A DNA stretch of 64,000 nt from contig NC_092674.1 in NCBI RefSeq assembly GCF_964355755.1, positions 19,239,001-19,303,000 of the forward strand. Reading direction: 5' to 3'. A program made the position numbers and the translations under genes. This document shows, piece after piece, positions 32,701 through 45,800 of the stretch (position 1 is its first letter; each line of letters begins with the position of its first letter). The notes under the pieces were generated by a model. That model had not been told where the DNA came from, made no database searches, and was given only the letters and a program-made list of their open reading frames with translations. The stretch is from Antedon mediterranea. Lineage: Eukaryota > Echinodermata > Crinoidea > Comatulida > Antedonidae.

Positions 32701-33934
32701 CTTCAAACATTACAACATAGAGTTAAAAATGGAGGGAAATAAATAGCTACATGCCTACCTTTTTTTGAAAGATTTGTTTCAGCTGGCTGTTTTATCACAT
32801 TTGCTGAAATAAATAAGACGTTTAACTAGTGAAATTATTAAATTTTGGTTAAGCCGAAGCCTGTGCCTAGACAACTAGTGAACAAATTTACTTTTTTAAC
32901 ATTTAATGCCGGGTATTTCTATCTACTTGACTTTTGAGACAAATCTGAACATAGAATATATAAAGCATTTGCGAGTGGTTTTCGTGACCATTAGAGGAAT
33001 ATAGCATGTATTTATTTGTAGGACTAGTTGCGATTGTTTAAATTTACAAAATGGCGGATATTTCTGTCTACGTGATATTTGACCCAATCTGAACACAACC
33101 AACGTGAATAAAATTAGCCAGACGTATCGCTGAATGTGTAGGACTTTTTTATATATACAATACTTCCGCCCACATAACCTCTGACCTAAATATGAAAAGC
33201 TGGATCAAGCATGTGCTAGTGGTTCTTCTGACCTGGTTTCAGCGATATCGAGTAAAGTGTTTTGCAGAAGTAGCAATTTCAACATCGTTAGGCCTACATG
33301 CTACTTCAACCGACTATGACAGTGGCAGTTTCAACAAAGTGTTTTACTGTGTTCAGTGGTACATTATTTATAATACATAAGAATATATTAAGAATATATT
33401 TAAAAATTGTTCCTCTTTCTTCCCCATCTCTAAACCTTAATGTTACATACAACGTTGCACGTATTGGGTTTGTTTATATGTAAGACTAAACAAGTTTCTC
33501 TTCCGGAAGTAATTACCATGCTGCTAATTTTAGTTGCCTACATAAATCACAGTGTCTACTTATTCGTTCCTGTGAATGATAGGTTTTATAGTCCTGTGGT
33601 AGCCAACTAAGTATTGCGTACATTTGAAAATCGCCAGTTTTTACGCTGAAATTACTGTGTATTCGAGAACCATTTGTGGGCAAGACTAGATGGTTCGCGA
33701 GCGAAGTGACCGTACCATCTAGTTTTAATTTAAGGTAGGCCTAAACAATTTTGAAAGAAACACCAGAAGCGTAATAGTAGTAGCAATCGTAAGTGCACGT
33801 TATAAACAGAAGCGTCACAATATATCATGCGATTGCATCGCATTGTGTAAGTAGTCACGTTGTGAGAACTTACCAGAGGTGTGCAGCGTGTATGTTAGAC
33901 AGAGAAGCATCACTATATTCGTTGAGAGTGTCAT
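29752..33934 (-). CDS. Secreted single-domain C-type lectin (lectin A)
   Basis: Six exons on the minus strand, all joined in phase 1: 33874-33934 (signal peptide MTLSTNIVMLLCLTYTLHTS), 32759-32803, 32237-32275 (13-residue heptad-like segment), 31278-31517 and 30376-30495 (CTLD), and 29752-29762 (three residues and TAA). The CTLD begins CPTNW, has the extra N-terminal Cys pair of long-form CTLDs, the WIGL core motif, then EPN and WND for Ca2+ site 2. Mannose-type, Ca2+-dependent sugar binding is therefore predicted for a secreted protein of about 170 residues. Exon plan and sequence are closely related to the CTLD of the upstream gene at 36820-47756, so the two arose by tandem duplication. The short pre-CTLD helix may mediate oligomerisation. 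Confidence 0.85.
29988..30154. repeat. MITE-like palindromic element, copy 2
   Basis: Termini 'gcctattttccacta' and 'tagtggaaaatcggtt' are inverted repeats. Further in, 'gcgaatcgaaagcgtcag' pairs with 'ctgacgctttcgattggcg'. It shares ends and the central 'gaagatggaaaca' with the element at 28822-28953. It lies in the last intron of lectin A. A 60-bp near-duplication around 'aaaattgagggcg' follows at about 30205-30320. Confidence 0.7.
33300..33725 (+). repeat. R1 fragment (3' part) in lectin A intron 1
   Basis: Matches the last ~430 bp of R1 copy 1, from 'ttcaacaaagt.ttttactgtgtt' through 'tattcgttcctg' to 'acgctgaaattactgtgtatt'. It continues into what seems to be the true 3' end, an imperfect inverted motif from 'agatggttcgcgagcg' to 'cgtaccatct'. 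Confidence 0.7.
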
Positions 33935-34299
33935 CTTGTAGAAGTATGTTGTTGTTGCTGAATCAGAAGTTAGAACTGATATTGTTACTTTTGTTGCATC
34001 ACTTACATTGTGTGGGCACTTTATGTTGAATGTTATCAATTATCAATCTCGGATGGATCCATGATAAGAGGAGTGGTTTATTCGATATTGTAATAATAAA
34101 TATTGATTATCAATCAAACGTAATATTGGTTCCATAGTAACATGATAACATAATATAATGTGGGTGAATCTAAAGTGTAACGCTTAAAGATAAAGGCCAG
34201 AAGATCTTCAGCGTGAACTGAATGATTATATTCACGAAAGTGACGCTTTATTTCGCAAATAAAAAAAAGAAAAACAATATAGGCCTAATTATGTACTAC
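33935..34299. other. 5' flank of lectin A
   Basis: Upstream of the lectin A start codon (minus strand). I see no convincing TATA box. The minus-strand ORF continues a further 35 codons upstream of the chosen ATG; I prefer the ATG at 33934 because it has A at -3 and gives a clean signal peptide. Confidence 0.4.
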
Positions 34300-34605
34300 T
34301 AGCTTACAGACCAACAGTGTATTGGACGTTGGACTATTGATCGTGAGATCGTGAGTTAGAATCCAAAGCTCATCGCATTTCCTGTATCCTTAGACTAGAT
34401 ACATTACTTTCGTTTGCCTCTCTCCACCCAGGTGTACAAATGGGTACATGGTATTAGGTCAAAACACAAAGCCGATTACTGGCTTTACCACCATTGTGGG
34501 AGTATGTTTGATCCAAAAATCACTGGGGTAATAATGTGGAGGCTTAGAGGCTTTGTGCATTAGGCGCTATATAAGAACGACGTATTATTAATATGTCTAC
34601 CCTAG
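34300..34605 (+). repeat. tRNA-derived SINE
   Basis: Begins with a tRNA-like head: a box A-like segment near 34310 and a box B-like 'gtgagttagaatcc' near 34350. A unique body follows, and it ends in 'taggcgctatataagaacgac' plus a short 'attattaat' tail. The tail type is characteristic of SINEs in marine deuterostomes. Plus orientation, intergenic between the two lectin genes. Confidence 0.6.
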
Positions 34606-36819
34606 TACTGATAGGTCTACTAATCTCAATTATGATGTCATCACAATTTCAGGCCTTTTCAGATCACTGTAGGGTGAAGGCCTCCTCAAGCTGAACCCGT
34701 CTTTTTCTGTCCTATTTTGCCCATCTGTTGTCGTTCGTCTGGGGAGGTTTTCTGTCCATTTCCATATCTATTCTATTTGTTCCATTATGTCACGTCTCTA
34801 CGTATAGTAGTATATAAGGTGGTGAAAGAGACATGATACGTACAATGGAAATACAGTTTTTAAACTGTATTATGTACCAATGTTTGTAGCATGCCTCCAT
34901 AATTAAAATTACTATTTTAAAATTAAAAACACTCTCTGCTTAACGTAAGAATACGTGTTTTTATTTCTTTAGAAAATAATTCTTATTGGTTGCGCTGCCG
35001 AGGGTGTTTTCCTGTGTGTGACCAAATAAAAACATGGAGTATACTAGAGAACAAAGTATCGATTCTATTTATCGGCATTTTGGATTTGCCCGTGATGTGT
35101 TTCCGTTGTTTCTCCATTTTTTTGTTTCTTTCCTAGTTTTACCGAAAAAATCCAGTGAGAAAAGGGATACCTTCTACTTTATTGTTTACTGTCAATCACT
35201 TTAACACTTGCCATTTTGTTTACCAAAGTTTAAAATACGTGTAAATTACATAAGAAATGCTAGCATAATTCCATTTCTAAAAATAGCTTTTACCTTTACC
35301 TTTAAAAGAGAATCAAATCTGTTCCTTTTATCTTTATCCAGTAGATTGTTGATTAGCATTAATTGTTATGGACAGCTACAGACGATAAGCTAGCCCAACA
35401 CGGTCAATGGTCAGTGACACCATTTCAAGTGTACTCGCCCACGTTTTTTGTTTATATGCTGTCAGTTCATTCTTTACATATATTTATAAATGATGTTCAT
35501 TTTAACAATGAATAGAAAGAGAGTTGTACCGATTCTTTTTGCTGAATCAGGATAAGTTTGATAAATCATTATCATTTTTTATATCTTATACCAAGACAGG
35601 TAGTCTAATGTTTTGTAGAATTTTCTGTGATATATTGTTTTAAGGTAAATAATAATATTTGTATTCCCATGCGCAACACCAACTATTTGGTAAAGTATTA
35701 GATATTCTGGGCCACTCATGTATAACAATGTACCCCCTCATTTTCTTGTGCTGCCACCAGCTATTCATTCTCCAAGATCACTTTATGTGTCTCGATAAAT
35801 CGATAAGTTTGATATGGTCGTTGTTTCTGTGAACTCAGCTAGATAATATTTTTCTGTCGTCATTTTGTTCGTTACTATGCCCAGCAGCAATACGTTTTTA
35901 ATTAATTTTTGTCAACGTTTATCTACTAGTATAATCTTTATTTTTAAATTTGTTTTTTTATTTTTATTTATTTTTTATTATTAATTATTAATGTGTCAAG
36001 TCAATCCCACAAGATTTTCATCTTTTTAGAATTCTGCCTTCGTCCATTACTTTTTTACAATAATCTCAATCTGTCACTACTGTTTTTAGTCGCGTGCAAC
36101 GCGAATCTACAGCTCACTATGTCGGTTGGTCGGTCGGTTGTTCGGTAAACACAAAATAAATGTCTTTTGAATTTAATTGAATTTAAAGGGATTGCATGAC
36201 GAAAATCAATAAAGATTGATATAAATTTTGTAGTACATTAGTTCTGAAACAGATTAAGGGTTCAAATAGTCCAGAAAAATGGAAAATATAAGTAAGGTTG
36301 TTTTGAACGTATAGTATACAATAGAAATACGATTATTTGTTAATGATTTAGATTTAAAGCATTCTGTAACAAAATTTAATACATGTTGCGTAATTTAAAA
36401 ATGTATACACTGAACCGTCCCTGACTGACTATTTTAGAAAAGCATTTTATAGATATAATAAGTTAATGACAAAAATCAAGAATATTTTCAACATGAACTT
36501 TTTTAATGCTAATTATAATGGAACTGGTCACACATGAAATTAATACGGGCCTATAACTAGTATTATTATTATTATTATTATTAATATATTAGTATAATCA
36601 GGAATTTGTATATTAATTATTATAGAAAATTAATACGAATTACTTGATTAATGAATATTACATTTAAGACAAATAGTATTTATTATGTGAAATTTCTGAG
36701 TACAGTAGGTTATTTCTCATTGTTTAAACAAATGATATAATTATTATTTCTTCGCTTATTTTCTTTAATCAATTTACATAAATGATTTCCATTGTAATTG
36801 CAGTATGGTGTTCAAATAA
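34606..36819. other. AT-rich intergenic DNA between the two lectin genes
   Basis: No gene recognised. An R2 end fragment (palindrome 'gtcgcgtgcaacgcga' and the 'cggttggtcggtcgg' run) lies at 36088-36155, and an (ATT)n microsatellite at about 36560-36583. Downstream of lectin B a minus-strand ATTAAA near 36764-36769 is a possible poly(A) signal. Confidence 0.5.
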
Positions 36820-39800
36820 TTATAGTATCTTATTCAAAGATATGTACCTAACGCCATAAGATGAACTTTCACACAGCAAATCATCGCCACCATCTCCATT
36901 CACATCAGCAATTAACAGCTTGTTACTGCTGGACGTACACCAGGACGTCTTACGCCGCCATCCTATACTTGTAAATAAACCGTTTGCTTCGGAAAAGGCA
37001 ATCCACAACGGACCAGACGTATCGCTGCACATCAGATCGGCTCGTCTATCATTATTGAAGTATCCGATGCTAAGCTTATTATTGGTTGATTTGCACCACG
37101 AATCAGTATGCACATGCTTTTTTGCTGACGAAGTAAACTTGCCGCTCGCCGATGCTAATATGACCTCAATGTGCCCATTTGCCAAGTGACAGATTAGATC
37201 AGCCCTTCTATCTCCGTTGAAATCACCTGTTAACAACTTGTTAGAACTTCCACACCAATTCATTTTTTGTTGCCAACCCACTGTTGTAAAGGTACCACTT
37301 GTTTTTGCATATCTAATCTGAGTGTATGCATTACTACTATGACACAACATATCATCTCGGCCGTCTCCATTAAAGTCAGTAACAATCAGTTGATCAGTTT
37401 TACACCAGTTTATGTTTTCATGTAGAGTTGGACCAGTGAATATGCCTGGAGGTTGGGCAAAAGTATACCGTTTGTAACCAGTGTTGCGATCGTGGCACAT
37501 CATATCAGATCGACCATCACGGTTGAAATCACCTATGAACAGTTGTTCTCCACTGTGATGACACCAATCCATTCCACTTTGCCACGTCTGCTGGCTATTG
37601 AAAGAGCCTTTACAGCTGGAAAAATAATACAATAAAGGAACGTTTTTATTCATATAAAATCAAAATATTGACCTTTCTCCTGACATTTTATACAACATAC
37701 CCTCTACTGTTTTTTCTGAAAGCCAGAAGCTTTAGTTTCCAAACCGGAAGACATGTGTTCGAACTTCGTCAACGTCATTTGCTGTTTTGTTTTATATTTA
37801 GAGCTCATATTTTTTTTATCGAATCGGTAATTGTAAATTGTTCTTTTTTTATTTTGTTATTACAACATTTTTCTTTTTTATATGTCAGCTTTATAATGTT
37901 TATCAACATTTAAGCAATTTGAATTTAAAAAACAAACAAAATAGTAGCCGTAAATACCGGAAGAAAATTGTTTATATAAATCTTACACTTACGCAAATCT
38001 TTGTATTTAATCTAAAGAAGTAACATTTGTGTAAAGTGGTTTTTAGTCGCGTGGATGCGACTCTATAGTTCACTATGTCGGTCGGTCGGTCGGTCTGTCG
38101 GTCTGTCGGTCTGTCGGCCTGTCTGTCGGTCCGGTATCACTATGCGTTTTATCGCTTTCTGACCTTATCTTGATATCAGTTTAATCTAGCTAAGTCAATT
38201 TTTCACAGTATATTCCTTATGGCCAGGAATCGATGTGGTTATGTTTTCACGGTGCGCAATAAAAAATTACGCGGTCTACGCACGATTTAACGAAATCACG
38301 TTTGTAATCATATCTTCACAACCATGAATAACATTTGGTACTCATACATTTCAGCAGGGCATAAATCATCATATGGCAATACAATTATGTGCGTAGCGCA
38401 TGTAACGCATGCGTACGCGCACTTAAAATTTTCAAAATTTATTTTCGATGAAAGAAGAGTACGTTTCAGGCAATTTTAAGCGTTTACAAAATTGCCATGA
38501 GTGCGCAGATTTTTGCGCGCGCACTGCGCGTTAAATGTTATTGCGCACTCTTTTTGCCCGATTTCTGTTTTCTTGACTTACTTTTCAACTCGAAATTAGG
38601 TTATACGAGCACGTCAAAAGTGACAGGCTACGCACGTGTAAATTAAAAAAATATAACTGTTTTTAAACATTTCAACCTTTTTAAACATTCAGTAATTTCG
38701 GTCAGTTGGTAGGTTGGTCGGTCGGTCGGTAAACACTAATGAGCATGCGACTGCAGCCATCTATATGGCCTTGTTAATAAAACAAGTCAAATGCGTTCTT
38801 ATGGAAATAAGAAATTTGCAGGTAATTTAAATTCTCTTCTCTAAATAGTTGTATAAAATATTGTTAACATTATACAATGCATACATAATGCAGTACAATA
38901 GCATTTACTAATCGATTTACAAACATTTTTGCTAAAAATGAGGATTTTTTTCTACTTATTTTATTATAAAAGTAATTACCTTGCATAATAAATCTTCTTT
39001 GATCCAGTGAGGATGTTGTGACATATAACATCTGTGTTACCATCACCATTGAAATCTCCAATGAACGGCTTATCCGAAGACGCTGCACAAAGACTCGATA
39101 TTCTGTAAGTTGTTCCCACGAATACATCAACGGTGCTTTCTGCTGTATATAACAAAAATATAAATTAAAAATGTGTTTTATTTATAATGTTGTAATTCAA
39201 TGTGTGGTAAATTACCCTGTTTGAGAGGCTCTATTTCTATAAAAAAAAATATTTTCTTAAATCACGTTATTGATTTACGTTATTATATTTCTACAGTTAA
39301 TCCGTTTGAATATGTCGTATTAGGCCTCTTAAATTAATATTAACGTAACACTTAAAATAATTATATATGTAGGGCCTGTGCATATTAAACAAAGGTAAAT
39401 GCAGTGTTTAAATGAATAATGAATGAAGGACAGGTTTTAACAAAAACATATGGTGATAATTTATATCTTATAATATATATAATTAATTTTGTACGCAGTA
39501 TGGCGGACAATATCGCTTGTTGTGTTCTTATTGGGATATCAATTAATTATTGTAATTGGAATGAAGTGGAAATGGTATAGCGAGTACCCTCTATTAACAA
39601 ATAGGTCGTTCCCGTGTCGACTAGTTTATTGTTTGTATGGGTATGTAGACAAATACCAAAACATATTTCTATTATAAAAATGGTATACACATTTAATTTT
39701 CATTTATTTATTTCACTTTACAACTATAATAAGTACTAACATTTTTCACACACATAGGCTCGAAGACTTTTGCAGCTTTCATCATTCCATTTGTACGGAG

Positions 39801-42800
39801 ATGTGTTGTAAACCTCTACACATTCTTCGCTCCCTAAATCGTTTGGTTCTCCTTTATTAAAATCTGAATTATATGATAGTAGATTTCATTATTTAACTGA
39901 ACTGAAGTGAATGTATTTAAATCTAGTCTAATGAAAAAAAAAACCAGTACAATATCGGCTTGCATATATTAAAGAGCAGAGTGGGACGGGTGGTATAACT
40001 TGTTATAAACATAATCAAGGTTAAAAAAGGAGAAAAAAATTGTTTGGGGTTGCAAAAAATAAATGGCGCGCTGTACAATATTTATGCCCGTCTTAAAGAT
40101 ACAGATTACTCGAAATTTTAAATAAGCTATTGTACAAGTAACAATGTTCATACTTAGATACGTTGAGCTTTCGCCATTGTGTACCCAAACAAATTTGCCT
40201 TCGGTCTTCACGTCTGTTAAACCGATCCACGAGTTTAATTGAATAAGATTACCGATAAAGTAATTTTCAGATGAATACTTTATCACAGCAAGATCAGCCC
40301 CGTAACTCTTGCACCTAGATCTAGCTGTTTGCCAACTAACTTTTATAGAAAAGTATTTATAACAGTTTCCTCTGTATGCTGTCCAGTAACTTGGACAACC
40401 TATGATAAAGTAAAGATAATGACAAATTATATGCATGAACTTGCATTTACATTTAAATGCAGGCCTACGTACATTTGAAGAATAGTAAACATGGTAAAAG
40501 GTTTCCTACTTTCTAGGATTTTTATCAGACAATCTATTTTGTTTTGAAAACTATTGTAACATGACCACAGTGCTGATTTTTCCATTTTCCCCTAACTGTA
40601 AAAAGAATGTCTGCAAATTAACCCAATATGTTATTTTCATTATTCTTTAGTATTATTATAATAATTTGTTGTTATCTATGAATATATTCTTTTGAAAATA
40701 AGACAGACTTTTTGTTTGATTAACGTTTATTACCTCCAGCTATGTTTTTTTCTTCCAGTTGTTTTTCTAAAATTTCTGAAAAGATTGTATATTATTGATA
40801 ATAAAATGTTCCATATAATGCATATTTTTTAAATGTATATTTAGTCCAGTCAATCTAATGATATACCCACCACAAATTGCAATAGTAACAAAGCAAGTAT
40901 TTTTGAATTCCATATAAAGTGTAGAACGACATACTAAAAGTCACCGAAAATCCAAGCATTGGGTCAAGGGGTTAGAGGTCAATAAAGGTCATTTTAAGTC
41001 AAAATTAATATGCCCCATTAATTACATATATTTAACCATTTGAAATACATTATATACAAGTGTGATTTATGTCATCCGAAAGCTTATTAAATTTTCTATT
41101 CAGTGATATCAAACTTATAGTCATAACATTTTATTTAGCATGTCATTTTTGCGGAAAAACACAACATAATGTTTCAATTTTGGCTAAAAATGTTGTTTTC
41201 GCTGTAAACAACAATGGTATATACACAGGGATACCCATGGGGTGAACATTTCAGTCCAAAGCGATACACATGACCAGCTCAAGATGCAGATGAGTGTCAT
41301 CTCCGTTCCTGTTACTTCTCGATGATCTACATTCCATTTTTTCCAGATGGCATTTGTGTTGCCATGGTTACACTATTTATATTGGGACGTATAAGTATTT
41401 TAACGATTTTTTAACCAGTAGAAATACAAAGATGTTCAAAAGCAGTTTGACAATGACCTCCATGTTGTATGACATTCGGAACCATCTGGGCTGGATTGTC
41501 AACAGACCTGGTGATTGAAAAGGTTTCTATGAGAAGCCTCAAAGAAAACCAGGTTTGACAAGAGATTTAGGAATGAGTACATTCAGACCAAATCTGCGCT
41601 GTATGTAATGCCTTTGCAATAGTATCAGGGAGTTACTCCAACAGCGGCCAACATAAGACCTTGTGGCCACACGTCAGGAACACAATGGCAATTGAAAAAT
41701 ACATTTGGTTACGACTCAGAGACTTCATACCATTGACATGGGAGTTACTGCAGGTGACTCGGAATATTGGCAATGCGGTATTAAGCATTGAATATTTTGG
41801 AAGGATGTTAGGCCAGAAAGTCTTGCAATGTATTCAAGATCCTGGCAATAAAGTACATACAGGCAAATATGTGTGCATAGATCCTACAGTTCCAGAGGAG
41901 ACTCGAGGTGACAACAAGGAAGTTTTTGAACATGAACTTTGTTATCCACCAGCACTTTTTGAAACTACCAACTTACAATACTTTCAGCTAATAAACCAAC
42001 ATGATGCCATGTGGAAACAACTTCTTATGAATCCAACTCACAGAATGCTGTCCAATAAGCCTACATTTTAGATGGTAGTGCTCTACTTCACAGCATTCCA
42101 TGGAATAGTGTAGAGACTTATGATGCGATCTGTAAAAAATATTGCTCTGCCATCATAGTCTTTGATGATTATGAAAGCGCCAAAGACGGCGCACATGGTA
42201 AGGCGGGTCAGGTGGTAGTGTCCCTGTACATTTTACCAGTGACATGTTCCACAAAATAGGATCACTTTCTGTAACAAACAACAATTTATAAATCTTCGTA
42301 ACTAGTATTTGAACAACATGGCAATGAGTGAATGCAGCTGCTGATGCAGATGTTATTTCGGATAGTACAAAAAAAACATTGAATCAGCAAACAGGAAAAC
42401 ATCTGTATCCGATGACTTTTGAGAGACATCTGTGATAACCTTCTGTTTGCTCATGCGATACTGGTGACACAACATTCAGAGTTTTCGGAATTGGAAAACA
42501 AGTGGCTCTAAAAAAAGCTTGTCATTGCACTTATTTCTGACATTATGCTGTAGTCTTCAGATGCAAACAAGATACAAAGGATGACATTGTGGTTGCTAGA
42601 GAAAATGATTTAGTGTGTCTGTACAATGGACGACCTGGACAGCGTGGAATGCCTTTGACTCCATCCCATCTACAAGTACAACCTCGCATATCGCCAACTT
42701 CATAGTCGTACCACAACCAAGGTACTTAACATCATGTTCAAGTTCAAGTTATCTTTTAGCAATGGAGTGGGGTTGATATGTGTACCGAGGACTGGGGATG

Positions 42801-45800
42801 GAAGATCAGATGATGGAAACATGGTTCCTCTACACACAGACTTAAAGCCAGCACCTGAGTATCTCCTTGAAGCATTCAGGGGTAACTAGAACTACATGTG
42901 ATGAATGCAATGGCATTGCACTGTACTAATACCCGAACAAGAAAGTGATACTGATGACATAGTTGTGAGTCCATTTCTATTTGAAGGATTAAAGAATATC
43001 ATCCCACACGGGGCAATTCAAATAAAAAGTTCTGGATTAAAATGATCTTAGAAATATACAAAAATATCACAATACACAGTACAATATAGCAAGAGTCAAA
43101 GTTCAAGAAATTAAGAGTCGGATGGCAACTGGCAAAAAAGAATTTCTTTTCCGGTTTGTTCTACATGCCGGGCATCGAAAGCGACGCCCATGAGGCATGA
43201 GCTCGAAATCACTGAACAAGGCATGGTTAACATTTTTTAGAATAGCTCTACTTTTTTCTAGAGTTTGCATGTCACAGAAGGAAGACAAGCTACGAAGTTG
43301 ACAACCTATTAATTTAGAACTTAAATTAACAATTCTTTGTAGTGAGTTTCTCTCTTTGACCCTATTAAGACTAAAAAACCAGCATATAAAGAAAAAAAGT
43401 TAAAACGTTCTCAATAAAGGAATTATAAAAAAACCTGAGAATTACTTTATCGACATTAAAATGGTTCAGCTTCCTTAACAGATAAAGTCTATGGTGTCCT
43501 TTCTTTACTATTGCCTCTGTATTTAATTCCCAGCTGAGATTGTCCTCAAAATATAGTACCTAGGTATTTAGGAATGGACAATATCACTGGTTCGTCATTT
43601 ATGAGGGATACCAGAGGGCTGCGTCATTTCTCCTTCCTAAAATCTACAATCATCTCCTTGGTTTTGGTCACATTGAGTTCCAAGTAGGAGTTTCCACAAA
43701 ATTGGATAAAACCATCTAATGCGGGACCATGACCGTCCTGTGAATTTTTAAGGAGAGACAGCAAGACAGTGTCGTTAGCAAATTTGACAAGATGACTATT
43801 GTCCTGTTTGCTGCGACAGTCATCCGTGTATATAATATACAGGAGATGAGAGAGGACGCAACCCTGGGGCGATCCAATACTTGTCATTACGTACATTCAT
43901 TGATACTAAAATCATCAAAAATCTATCTATAGTTAAATCATGAGTTGATTCCAAATTATCAAGACTCATTAATTAATCAACAATAGTACATACCGCTAAT
44001 GAATTTCAATGTTCTTCTAGCTAGCATCATTTTTCCTATTTCATAACGATACAATAGGTACAGGAAAAACATTATTTGCACCAAATACTTGCAAAATATA
44101 CATAAACATAATTTAGTTTTACGCTATTTAAAGAAAATTTGAGTTTTCGTAAAAGGTCACTGACCTCTATAGTTACATAACAACTGTTGTATCAATTAGT
44201 TTTTAGAGTAAGAAATACATATTATACACATTTGTAGTTATTTAGATGTTATTGGCAGGCATAAATGTTACCTACTACTACACTACCTGTTGTTGATAAC
44301 AATTTATCATTATTATAGGATTATTTTTATTTGAGTACATAATTAATTCAAAATACTTAACATAATTTTTCCTATTTCATATGACGATAGGTACAGAAAA
44401 AACACAAGTTTCATCAAATGCAATGGCAATTACGGAATAAGACATTTTGTTAGGAAAAATTTGAGTTTTTGTAAAAGGTCAATGACCTTTTGACCTCTAG
44501 TTAAGTATAACTGTTGTATTAATTGTTTTTTTAATGTATATTAGTAGGATATATATACTCTACACATTGGTACTAAAGCTATTTAGATATGATTATAAAA
44601 CAATGGATTATAGGCATAAACGCTACCCCTACCCAAAAATTGTTTACATTACATTTGATCAAAAATCAATTTCAATAAGAATAGTACATCATTACTTTTA
44701 AAATTCTTCTAGTTAACATCATGTTTCCTATTTTATATATCGATAGGTACAGAAAAAACACAATTTTGATTAAATGCATCCACAATTATGGCATACGATA
44801 TAACAGTTAATCTTTTTTTAAAGGAAAAAAATGAGTTTTTGTAAAAGGTCAATAACCTTTTGACCTCTAGTTATATAAATAAGTGTTGTATTTTGTTTTT
44901 TTAAATTGCATATTAGAAAGAAATATATATTCTACACACTGATATCAAGATTATTGAGATTGGATTATAAAACCACAAGTTACGGGCATAAATGTTACCC
45001 CCTACCCCAAAAATATTTACGGAATAAAATCCCTATATAGTTGTTGAGATTACGTAAAAAATAGTGTGTTCCAATGCTTCAATTTTCGGTGACTTTTAAT
45101 ATGTCATTCTAAACTACATTTGGAATGAAAAAATCAATGTTTCGTTACTATTGCAATTTGTGGTGGGTTTACCTCTAAATATCACTAGATTGACTGGACT
45201 AATTTATTTGTTTAAACAATGCAGCATTATTTCAGCTTATTTTGATATCTTTTTAAAAGTAAGAATTACATGTGGAACATACCATCATCGTGATAATGGT
45301 ACAATAATGTTTATCCCATTGCTTCAGATTAAAATGTTAAAATTATTTTTTATATTTTTTGAAAAAAGAACTAAATTGAAATGTTTTTGATGTAGATTGT
45401 TTACCTGCTTTTTCTGAATTGTTTTTGGAGTATATTTTGTTGACATCGCTGTCGTCTACAATACTTTCGTCGACCTTTTGAATGTTGTCATTTGTGTTTG
45501 CAACGCTTTCATTGACTTCTCCATCTCTTGTTTCTTCAGTACTTTCGTCGACAGTTGCTTTACCTAATTCTTTTTGCACCTCTGCTAAAACAATAAATGT
45601 AGGCCTATTTATATTTTGGTATTCTTTATGTTTATTTACTAAATTTCTGTTGAAAAAATGTCATTAGATTGTGTTCCAAGAAATGTCTAAAGAGGCAAAT
45701 ATCTTTTTTTTTTAAATAAAAACAATAATTATTAAAGAAATATAATGAACAAGGACGTCTTCTGTTTCTTTGAAATTTGTTGTGACCCATGGGTCGGCTT

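Larger units (their letters stand above)
40841..45203. mobile_element. 4.4-kb element with ~130-bp terminal inverted repeats in a lectin B intron
   Basis: The left end (from 'ttagtccagtcaatcta' at 40841 through 'cccaccacaaattgcaatag' to 'aaaagtcaccgaaaat') is matched inverted at the right end (45060-45203). The TIRs are similar but diverged, so the insertion is not recent. Inside are a decayed nuclease-like ORF on the plus strand, a nested non-LTR fragment on the minus strand, and three tandem ~340-bp units. It occupies the 4.6-kb intron between the acidic-linker exon and the heptad exon of lectin B. I could not fix a target-site duplication or a superfamily. Confidence 0.65.

Noticed and set aside
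36820-37653. Independent 277-aa gene starting at the ATG at 37653
   Set aside because: The ORF extends upstream of a good acceptor at 37616 into intron; the coding part begins at 37615 and joins the lectin B exon at 38980 in phase.
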